A stretch of 9,969 bases of DNA, taken from positions 1 through 9,969 of the forward strand of contig JAZNBZ010000048.1 in the NCBI GenBank assembly GCA_045587285.1. The letters run 5' to 3'. The notes below the pieces were generated by a model. That model did not search any database, was not told the origin of the DNA, and saw nothing but the letters and a program-made list of their open reading frames with translations. A program made the position numbers and the translations under genes. This document shows, one piece after another, positions 1-4,276 of this stretch (positions within the stretch are counted from its first letter, which is position 1; every line of letters starts with the position of its first letter). Source of the DNA: Flemingiibacterium sp045587285 (lineage in GTDB: Bacteria; Bacillota; Clostridia; Oscillospirales; CAG-272).

Positions 1-122
1 ATGAGCCGAGCTGTGTGAGGTACGGCGGGCTTATTTCGGCGTCGTCGCTGCTTCTGTTTAGCGTGATACTGTTCCTTGAGCAGTTGAAGCGGCGCAAGAG
101 AGAAACGGTAGTAAGTGAATAA
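1..122 (+). CDS. C-terminal end of a membrane protein (5' truncated by window)
   Basis: The frame starting at base 3 is open from the window edge to a TAA at 120-122, giving 39 residues. The piece contains a hydrophobic stretch (GGLISASSLLLFSVILFLEQ) followed by a strongly basic tail (LKRRKRETVVSE). That is the pattern of a last transmembrane helix with a cytoplasmic positive end. The family cannot be recognised from so little sequence. The gene converges with trmL, and the two share a hairpin terminator that begins a few bases after this stop codon. The other two forward frames have stops within the first 61 bases. Confidence 0.55.
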   Translation, partial: EPSCVRYGGLISASSLLLFSVILFLEQLKRRKRETVVSE

Positions 123-126
123 AAAT

Positions 127-154
127 AAATCGGACGGCGTATGCCGTCCGATTT
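127..154. terminator. Bidirectional intrinsic terminator between convergent genes
   Basis: A perfect 12-bp stem (arms 127-138 and 143-154, core CGGACGGC / GCCGTCCG) closes a GTAT tetraloop. On the plus strand it is followed by TTTTACTT. On the minus strand it is followed by TTTATTTTTA. It can therefore end both the partial membrane-protein gene (+) and trmL (-). The right arm touches the last base of the trmL stop codon. Confidence 0.9.
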
Positions 155-675
155 TACTTATCCCATTTGTACTGTGTAAGCTCGCCGTCGGGACGGAGCC
201 CGTCGAAGGCGCGTTGGCGAAGCACCTCGTAAACGGCTATCGCCGCGGAGTTGGAAAGATTTAAGGAGCGGAGCGTGTCGCGCATCGGTATGCGAACGCA
301 GCGCTCGGGGTTGTTATAAAGGAGCTCCTCGGGCAGTCCCTTAGTTTCCTTGCCGAACATCAGAAACGTGCGCTTTGGATACGTGATATCCGTGTAGCAA
401 TATTTCGCCTTCGTCGTAAAGCAGAAAAATTCGGCGTCGGGATTTTTTGCAAAAAAATCTTCCAAATTATCGTAATAGGTGATGTCGAGCTTGTCCCAAT
501 AGTCAAGTCCCGCGCGCTTTAGCTTGCGGTCGTCTATCTCGAAGCCGAGCGGTCGGACGAGGTGGAGCGCCGCGCCCGTTGCCGCGCAGGTGCGCGCGAT
601 GTTGCCCGTGTTCTGCGGAATCTCGGGCTCGACGAGCACGACGTTTATATCCTTTGGCGATTTTATGTCGTTCAT
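154..675 (-). CDS. trmL: tRNA (cytidine/uridine(34)-2'-O)-methyltransferase TrmL, SPOUT family
   Basis: A 173-residue SPOUT-class (SpoU/TrmH superfamily) enzyme. In the family, TrmL (also called YibK or CspR) uses S-adenosylmethionine to 2'-O-methylate the wobble nucleotide 34 of certain leucine tRNAs in the cytoplasm. Visible signatures are motif 1 IPQNTGNIART (19-29) with the conserved N22 and R28, DYWDKLD (58-64), the SAM-knot loop FGKETKGLP (108-115 region), and the C-terminal motif IPM...RSLNLSNSAAIAVYE (129-150). The length is normal for the family. The open frame extends 64 codons upstream, but the start at 675 is chosen because AAGGAG (682-687) lies just before it and homology begins there. 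It is divergent from the gene at 740 and convergent with the partial gene at the left edge. All motifs are intact. Confidence 0.95.
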   Translation of the reverse strand: MNDIKSPKDINVVLVEPEIPQNTGNIARTCAATGAALHLVRPLGFEIDDRKLKRAGLDYWDKLDITYYDNLEDFFAKNPDAEFFCFTTKAKYCYTDITYPKRTFLMFGKETKGLPEELLYNNPERCVRIPMRDTLRSLNLSNSAAIAVYEVLRQRAFDGLRPDGELTQYKWDK

Positions 676-681
676 AACGTT

Positions 682-687
682 CTCCTT
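682..687 (-). promoter_or_regulatory. Ribosome binding site fixing the trmL start
   Basis: On the minus strand AAGGAG is followed by a 6-base spacer and the ATG at 675. It separates the true start from the longer open frame reaching to 867, whose extra 64 codons lie antisense to the gene at 740. Confidence 0.8.
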
Positions 688-688
688 A

Positions 689-723
689 TATAATAAAGAC
701 GGCGCCTTTCGGTAATAATTATA
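689..723. promoter_or_regulatory. Possible overlapping divergent promoters of trmL and the 740 gene
   Basis: The 64-base gap between two divergent genes contains a perfect TATAAT on the plus strand (689-694) and a perfect TATAAT on the minus strand (718-723). Each is correctly placed to serve as the -10 of the gene it faces, with 5' leaders of about 35-40 bases. Neither has a recognisable TTGACA at the right distance. The assignment rests on the -10 boxes alone, and the two transcripts would overlap at their 5' ends. Confidence 0.4.
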
Positions 724-731
724 GCGAAAGG
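705..731. repeat. Inverted repeat CCTTTCG / CGAAAGG in divergent promoter region
   Basis: Seven-base arms (705-711 and 725-731) are separated by 13 bases. The right arm runs into the AAAGGGTGA ribosome binding site of the gene at 740. The left arm lies in the trmL leader. It could be a small operator, a weak RNA hairpin that covers the ribosome binding site, or chance. Confidence 0.35.
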
Positions 732-739
732 GTGATCTT

Positions 740-1639
740 ATGCGTTCGTTCAGAAAAAATTCGGAAAATTTGCGTGACACGCGTATTGCATACACGTTTT
801 TGCTGTCGCTTACGCTTCTGTGCGTTATTCTCGGCACGGTAGCCACCCGTCTTGGCGACGATCTCAAAAAACGCGAGCTTCGGGATTATTACGAAGCCCT
901 GACGCTTTGCGCGGACGCGCTTGACGCGTGGTGCACAGCCGAGGGAGCACAGGCTCGCTACGAGGCGTCCGTGCGCTTCGAAGCCGCTGCCGTCGGACTC
1001 CCGAGCGAGGCACGCCTCGGGGAGATATTATCCCTTGCCGACTATATGAGAATGGGAGCAAGCTCCGAGGGGCGCGTTCGCGCGTTCGCAGACACGTTTG
1101 CCCTGCTTTCTTCAATAGATTATACGAGCGAAGCCGAGGCACGGAGGATCATATCCGAAACGCTTGGCGGTGTAAGCGAGAAGGTGCTGGGCGTCAGCGC
1201 CTCAAACGCCGAAGCCGCGGCACAGATACCTCCGCCCGAGGTGCTCGCGTACACCAAACGGGTTGCCGAGGGTACTCTCAAGACGCTTTTTGGCGGTAAC
1301 GCGGTCGGACTTGAGCTATCTTCAGGCGAGGGAGGCGCGTGGATTACCGAAACACAGAATATGCGTATGAGCTTTTCGGGCGCGGACGGCAGCCTTGACG
1401 GCTTCGTGTATATCCGCGTCGGGAATGCGCCGAGTGAAATTTTAAATGAAGCCGAGCGGCTTTCGGCGGCGCTTGAGTTTTATAGGTTGACCAGGCGCGC
1501 ATCCGGCGGTGCAAGCGTGGACTGCGCAGGCGAGGTCTGCGGCTTCACTTTGTGCGAGATAACGCACGGGGAAGAGCTCTGGCATATTACCGTTGACGCG
1601 CACGGCAGAGTCTGGAGCCTTACAAAAGTAAAAAGGTGA
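740..1639 (+). CDS. Membrane-anchored protein of unknown function, weak YpeB/PepSY resemblance
   Basis: A 299-residue protein. A single hydrophobic segment (about 16-38) follows a basic N-terminus, which predicts a type II signal anchor with most of the protein outside the membrane. Residues 40-170 are Ala/Glu/Arg-rich and probably helical. Residues 170-299 alternate helix and strand (AEGTLKTLF, RMSFSGADGSLDGFVYIRVG, EAERLSAALEFY, WHITVDAHGRVWSL). This is reminiscent of PepSY-type repeats, and the overall plan recalls the spore germination protein YpeB, which is longer (about 450 residues). There is no sleB next to it, so I do not assign the name. Cysteines 262, 267 and 272 lie in the outer domain. 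The start ATG at 740 follows AAAGGGTGA (728-736 region). The gene has the same GC-rich codon use as its neighbours and overlaps the rpsT terminator at its stop. Confidence 0.8.
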   Translation: MRSFRKNSENLRDTRIAYTFLLSLTLLCVILGTVATRLGDDLKKRELRDYYEALTLCADALDAWCTAEGAQARYEASVRFEAAAVGLPSEARLGEILSLADYMRMGASSEGRVRAFADTFALLSSIDYTSEAEARRIISETLGGVSEKVLGVSASNAEAAAQIPPPEVLAYTKRVAEGTLKTLFGGNAVGLELSSGEGGAWITETQNMRMSFSGADGSLDGFVYIRVGNAPSEILNEAERLSAALEFYRLTRRASGGASVDCAGEVCGFTLCEITHGEELWHITVDAHGRVWSLTKVKR

Positions 1640-1659
1640 TGAAGGGGTTCTTCATCACC
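1626..1659 (-). terminator. Intrinsic terminator of rpsT
   Basis: A 10-bp perfect stem (1635-1644 with 1650-1659, GGTGATGAAG / CTTCATCACC on the plus strand) encloses a 5-base loop. Read on the minus strand it is followed by TTTTTACTTTT, a good U-tract for rpsT. On the plus strand the stem is followed by AAAATTAC, so it should not terminate that direction well. The U-tract and half the stem are made from the last codons and stop codon of the convergent gene. Confidence 0.85.
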
Positions 1660-1681
1660 AAAATTACATATTAAAGAGCGG

Positions 1682-1948
1682 TTACGCCTCGAGCTGGTTG
1701 AGCTTTACGGTATAGTTGCTCTTCTTTCTTGCAGCGTTGTTCTTGTGGAGAAGACCCTGAGCTACTGCCTTGTCGATCTTCTTAACTGCTGCCTTATAAG
1801 TTTCAGCGGCTGCAGCCTTATCACCGGAAGCGAGTGCTGCTTCGTACTTCTTCATAGAAGTCTTGAGCGCGGTCTTGAGCATCTTGTTCTGCATAGTCTT
1901 TGCTTCGATAACCTTAACGCGCTTCTTTGCGGATTTAATGTTCGGCAA
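1682..1948 (-). CDS. rpsT: 30S ribosomal protein bS20 (TTG start)
   Basis: An 88-residue, very basic, Ala/Lys-rich helical protein beginning MPNIKSAKKRV, the hallmark N-terminus of bS20. The family binds the 5' domain of 16S rRNA early in 30S assembly. KNNAARKKSNYTVKLNQL at the C-terminal end also fits the family, as does the length. The start is taken as TTG at 1948. The open frame can be extended three codons to a GTG at 1957, but that GTG overlaps the Shine-Dalgarno AAGGAGGTG (1955-1963) itself, whereas the TTG has an 8-base spacer and gives the canonical MPNIK start. It has its own promoter and terminator and is therefore probably monocistronic. Confidence 0.95.
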   Translation of the reverse strand: MPNIKSAKKRVKVIEAKTMQNKMLKTALKTSMKKYEAALASGDKAAAAETYKAAVKKIDKAVAQGLLHKNNAARKKSNYTVKLNQLEA

Positions 1949-1954
1949 ACTGTT

Positions 1955-1963
1955 CACCTCCTT
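1955..1963 (-). promoter_or_regulatory. Ribosome binding site that decides the rpsT TTG start
   Basis: AAGGAGGTG on the minus strand is an almost full anti-16S complement. GGAGG is 8 bases from the TTG at 1948. The overlapping in-frame GTG (1955-1957) cannot use it. Confidence 0.85.
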
Positions 1964-2025
1964 AAAAAAGTCTGCACAAGGCTTTGACTGTCATAGCTTT
2001 AGCCTGATGCAGCCGGGAGCCTCTG

Positions 2026-2039
2026 CTGTTTTCACAGCA
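2026..2039 (-). other. Small hairpin in the rpsT leader
   Basis: Read on the minus strand, GCTGT-GAAA-ACAGC forms a 5-bp stem with a GNRA-type tetraloop near the predicted 5' end of the rpsT transcript. It may stabilise the 5' end or form part of a bS20-responsive leader. The rest of the leader (1964-2025) shows only weak complementary segments such as GGCT/AGCC. Confidence 0.4.
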
Positions 2040-2050
2040 TTTCTCCATAT

Positions 2051-2079
2051 ATCATAACACAAACTTTTCAAAATATCAA
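2051..2079 (-). promoter_or_regulatory. Sigma-A promoter of rpsT
   Basis: On the minus strand, TTGATA (2074-2079) and TATGAT (2051-2056) are separated by 17 bases, and TGT precedes the -10 box (extended -10). Transcription would start near 2044, giving a leader of about 95 bases before the TTG start of rpsT. Confidence 0.75.
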
Positions 2080-2099
2080 GTACTTTTGCAAAATTTCTT

Positions 2100-2135
2100 A
2101 AAAAATTTTCCGCCCCACATATGCGTGAAGCGGAA
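2100..2135 (-). terminator. Intrinsic terminator of the peptidase/LRR operon
   Basis: On the minus strand an 11-bp stem (arms 2125-2135 and 2108-2118, including two G-U pairs; outer part TTCCGC/GCGGAA) closes a 6-base loop and is followed by AATTTTTT. It lies 12 bases after the LRR gene stop codon and upstream of the rpsT promoter, so it insulates rpsT from the operon. Confidence 0.8.
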
Positions 2136-2146
2136 GAAACCATGTT

Positions 2147-2734
2147 TTATGTGGTTGGATACGTGTATTCGCGGACTAAATAACCATCATCTCCAAGTTC
2201 TACCCACTCAGGGAAGTTGGCAAGTTCAATATTTGGTGAATTGGCAAAGGCGTTTCGCGCGATGAATATACTATGTTCGGGCACTTCGTCAAAATATATT
2301 AGTTCAATCCAATCGCTGTTTGCGAAAGCATACTCGCCGATGTATGATATTGATGAGGAAAGACGTATGGATTTAGCGGTAGTTGCAGTAAATGCACCTT
2401 GCTCGATGGTAATAACGGAATCTGGCAAATACACCGAATCTATTATGGTTGAATAGGATTCAAGACGCTTTCCGTTGAAAGCACCGGTTCCGATTGACAC
2501 GATCAACTCAGGAACGATCACATCCCCCCCGGGACGAAAATATTGGGTGAGAACATAGTTATCACCTATTCTTATTTCTTCCATCAAATCGGTTGGGCGT
2601 GCTTCATACTGTAGGAAAGCGGACTCTGTATTGCTGTGAACGGAAGCGGCTATAAAGGCACATAATGCAAGAACAGATATGAGTAAAACTGAATTTACGG
2701 TAAGTACAAGGGGGGTGAAATATTTGCTTTTCAT
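2147..2734 (-). CDS. Membrane-anchored/secreted BspA-like leucine-rich-repeat protein
   Basis: A 195-residue protein. Residues 1-33 hold a basic start and a hydrophobic segment (about 8-31) that acts as signal peptide or membrane anchor. Residues 75-175 carry about four degenerate repeats of the BspA (LRR_5) type: IVSIGTGAFNG (78-88), then SVYLPDSVITIEQGAFT (100-116), SIRLSSSISYIGEYAFANS (122-140) and IFIARNAFANSP (156-167). In this family the repeats build a solenoid used in surface adhesion or protein binding; the partner here is unknown. It is short compared with most BspA-like proteins. It starts 14 bases after the stop of the peptidase gene, with GAGG 8 bases before its ATG, so the two are almost certainly co-transcribed. 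Its base composition is more AT-rich than trmL, rpsT or rpoB. The coding strand has runs of 7 G (2524-2530) and 6 C (2710-2715). Confidence 0.8.
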   Translation of the reverse strand: MKSKYFTPLVLTVNSVLLISVLALCAFIAASVHSNTESAFLQYEARPTDLMEEIRIGDNYVLTQYFRPGGDVIVPELIVSIGTGAFNGKRLESYSTIIDSVYLPDSVITIEQGAFTATTAKSIRLSSSISYIGEYAFANSDWIELIYFDEVPEHSIFIARNAFANSPNIELANFPEWVELGDDGYLVREYTYPTT

Positions 2735-2748
2735 AGATGAAGCCTCGA

Positions 2749-3708
2749 TTAGGGAATAATATATATTTTTGCGATATCTTCAAATTGAAATACGGAGTCG
2801 CTTCCAATGTATGCATCTTGCATTTTTACATAATCTCCGGGGTAGGATGTGTAGTTTACGGGGTCGCATACGGTGAGGAAGTCAGAATAGGTGATGCTAT
2901 CTTCTGTAAAGCCATTTGCTCCTCTGCCGAGTCCACCGTATGCGTTCATATCAGTGGGCGGAATTGTATCTGCTGAGGTGCACACTTGCACTATTGGCGG
3001 GTTAGCGTTGAATATCTCTACATCTTCTGCTGAATACGGTGTAGAGGTATACTCTGTACTACGCCCGAAATCCAAACTTGCCGATGAATTCATTACTACA
3101 ACGCCATGCGAGTAGTTGACGTCCCTTCCCAATGTTGAATCATAAATAGTTTTGAAGAAATATACAATTATTCCCTCTGGGTGCATTTTGCTATAATATG
3201 TTATCCAGTAAAGTTTTTCCGCGTTTGTTTTGTCTGTTAACTCCACAATTTGTGGGGATGATTCGCCGAAAGCTGATGCAATGCGGGCTGGATATATGAG
3301 TACAGGATCATATGCATAAGATGACGTATAATTATTTCCGCTTTGAGTGATTGTTGAAAAATTAGTATTAGCGTACATCACGGAAACAGGATCGGCAGTC
3401 AAAACTCCAGAAGTTCCTGTTCGCACATCGTAAACACTTTGGATAGTCTCCGCTCCGAGATTGTTTAACATCATAGCCAAACAAGTAATCATACATCCTG
3501 ATAAGAAAAGGCGGCTATGCCAGTTGTAAGTAACCGGATTCCCATATGAATCAACACCGGTATTGGTTAATTTATCTAAATTAGTGTGTGAAAAATTCAT
3601 AGTTTCCTTATTGGAATAATATGTGTGCGATGTGTTAGCGGATAACGCCTGACAGAGCAATAAAGTGCAAATTGCCAAAATTAAAAATCTTGAAGACCTT
3701 TTCAACAT
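2749..3708 (-). CDS. Secreted C39-like cysteine peptidase domain protein
   Basis: A 319-residue protein with an N-terminal signal peptide: KRSS basic end, hydrophobic LILAICTLLL, likely cleavage after ALSA at 24. The motif LFLSGCMITCLAMMLNNLG (67-85) matches the nucleophile helix of C39-like (papain-fold) peptidases, where the Gly-Cys cysteine (C72 here) is catalytic. The matching histidine is H201 in NYSHGVVVMNS (198-208). The acid is probably D282 in VCDPVNY (280-286), in the typical 'Asp-Pro' position near the C-terminus. This complete triad suggests an active extracellular thiol peptidase, but the substrate is unknown, and a non-peptidase role such as an amidase cannot be excluded. C76 is a second cysteine in the same helix. 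The start is supported by AAAGGAGG (3716-3723). It is the first gene of a two-gene operon with its own strong promoter and is AT-rich relative to its flanking genes. Confidence 0.8.
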   Translation of the reverse strand: MLKRSSRFLILAICTLLLCQALSANTSHTYYSNKETMNFSHTNLDKLTNTGVDSYGNPVTYNWHSRLFLSGCMITCLAMMLNNLGAETIQSVYDVRTGTSGVLTADPVSVMYANTNFSTITQSGNNYTSSYAYDPVLIYPARIASAFGESSPQIVELTDKTNAEKLYWITYYSKMHPEGIIVYFFKTIYDSTLGRDVNYSHGVVVMNSSASLDFGRSTEYTSTPYSAEDVEIFNANPPIVQVCTSADTIPPTDMNAYGGLGRGANGFTEDSITYSDFLTVCDPVNYTSYPGDYVKMQDAYIGSDSVFQFEDIAKIYIIP

Positions 3709-3715
3709 ACAATTG

Positions 3716-3723
3716 CCTCCTTT
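3716..3723 (-). promoter_or_regulatory. Ribosome binding site of the C39-like peptidase gene
   Basis: AAAGGAGG on the minus strand is followed by 7 bases and the ATG at 3708. It is a strong site that fixes the start. Confidence 0.85.
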
Positions 3724-3840
3724 GGTGGAAACCTATTATTCAAGTAACTGATTTGATTCGTTGTCATTAGTTAAGCCAATGTAATCACCGCCCCAAAATT
3801 CTTTGCATTAAAATATAGCGGAGGAACTTCTTACATACTA

Positions 3841-3870
3841 ATTATATCATAATGGAAGGATACGTGTCAA
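3841..3870 (-). promoter_or_regulatory. Sigma-A promoter of the peptidase/LRR operon
   Basis: On the minus strand, a perfect TTGACA (3865-3870) and a perfect TATAAT (3841-3846) are separated by 18 bases, and TGA precedes the -10 box (extended -10). Transcription should start near 3834, leaving an untranslated leader of about 125 bases in which I see no convincing riboswitch or terminator. Confidence 0.85.
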
Positions 3871-4048
3871 GTAAAAACTAAGAAGGAACTTGAGATATTG
3901 GTGCATTTGACAAATTATGGTAAGTGTTTTTGGATAGAAGTCACAAAAAACTGGCATATACGCGGATATCATTAAGAAGTGATAACAAAGCTTTTTGAGT
4001 AAAAAAATTATAAAATTATAAAATTCAAATAAAAAATTTATTTTCCTA
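3871..4048. other. Non-coding divergent intergenic region with AT-rich UP-like tract
   Basis: No gene is visible between the two divergent promoters. The first half contains an isolated TTGACA (3907-3912, +) without a fitting -10 box. The second half (about 4000-4045) is almost purely A/T, with AAAATTAT-like units in tandem (4004-4025) directly upstream of the rpoB -35 box. That is the position of an UP element contacted by the RNA polymerase alpha C-terminal domain. Confidence 0.5.
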
Positions 4049-4077
4049 TTGACAAAACCTTAAACATATGATATAAT
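4049..4077 (+). promoter_or_regulatory. Consensus sigma-A promoter of rpoBC
   Basis: TTGACA (4049-4054) and TATAAT (4072-4077) both match the consensus in all six positions, with the optimal 17-base spacer and an A/T-only upstream tract. Transcription is expected to start around 4083-4085. This gives a leader of about 180 bases to the rpoB start, or about 120 to the small leader frame. A second TATAAT at 4090-4095 has no -35 partner. Confidence 0.92.
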
Positions 4078-4152
4078 ACTATACTGCATTATAATCGCTT
4101 TGACTGTGCGTGCTTTTCCTGCGATGCCAAAAAAATGCCCGTGGGAGCTGAA

Positions 4153-4198
4153 CTTTTTGTGCAATATTGACATTTGGATATAAATGTTGCACAAGGGG
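4153..4198 (+). promoter_or_regulatory. Leader hairpin able to sequester the leader-ORF ribosome binding site
   Basis: TTGTGCAATATT (4157-4168) pairs with AATGTTGCACAA (4183-4194): 12 pairs with one G-U. The loop has 14 bases. The stem can be extended outward by three U-G pairs and one C-G pair (4153-4156 with 4195-4198), which would cover most of the AAGGGGG Shine-Dalgarno at 4193-4199. A smaller alternative hairpin (ACATTT / AAATGT, 4170-4175 with 4182-4187) competes with the long stem. There is no U-tract, so it is not a terminator. A translational switch is an inference. Confidence 0.6.
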
Positions 4199-4199
4199 G
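4193..4199 (+). promoter_or_regulatory. Strong Shine-Dalgarno for the rpoB leader ORF
   Basis: AAGGGGG lies 5 bases before the ATG at 4205. It cannot serve the rpoB start at 4266, which has its own site GGAGTGA at 4251-4257. Confidence 0.65.
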
Positions 4200-4204
4200 C
4201 GCAT

Positions 4205-4276
4205 ATGAAAAGTACAAGTGCCAAGACCAAGGATGTCAATACTGTTGAATGGAGTGATTATTTCTATGGTGGTTAA
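4205..4276 (+). CDS. Putative 23-residue leader peptide overlapping the rpoB start
   Basis: ATG at 4205 follows the strong site AAGGGGG. The frame runs for 23 codons to a TAA at 4274-4276. The peptide is polar and lysine-rich at its start (MKSTSAKTKD) and aromatic at its end (EWSDYFYGG). It has no signal peptide and no run of one amino acid typical of amino-acid attenuators. It is in a different frame from rpoB and ends 11 bases inside it, so a ribosome that stops here would be next to the rpoB ATG (4266) and its site GGAGTGA, which lies within this frame. That layout favours translational coupling. A hairpin that can mask the site lies immediately upstream. I know of no named family; a regulatory leader is an inference, and chance remains possible. 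Confidence 0.5.
   Translation: MKSTSAKTKDVNTVEWSDYFYGG
4251..4257 (+). promoter_or_regulatory. Ribosome binding site of rpoB
   Basis: GGAGTGA lies 8 bases before the ATG at 4266. It supports that start over an in-frame ATG at 4218, which has no such site and would add 16 residues unlike other RpoB N-termini. Confidence 0.8.

Noticed and set aside
676..867. Longer trmL start at 867
   Set aside because: The extra residues are antisense to the 740 gene, lie outside family homology, and the ribosome binding site is directly before 675.
3704..3769. 21-codon minus-strand frame overlapping the start of the C39-like peptidase gene
   Set aside because: It has the same overlapping layout as the rpoB leader frame, but there is no ribosome binding site before its ATG. 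It is probably chance.
3819..3854. Plus-strand GCGGAGGAAC resembling a ribosome binding site
   Set aside because: The first ATG is more than 20 bases away and opens only a very short frame.
3907..3936. TTGACA on the plus strand in the divergent intergenic region
   Set aside because: The sequence 17-18 bases downstream (TTGGAT/TGGATA) is a poor -10 box and no gene start follows before the much better rpoB promoter.
4124..4183. 19-codon frame in the rpoB leader containing two Cys and two Trp codons
   Set aside because: No Shine-Dalgarno precedes its ATG, and it is not followed by a terminator/antiterminator pair, so an attenuator peptide is not supported.
4218..4265. Longer rpoB start at ATG 4218
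   Set aside because: The added 16 residues do not resemble RpoB N-termini, and no ribosome binding site precedes 4218. The ATG at 4266 has GGAGTGA at 8 bases.
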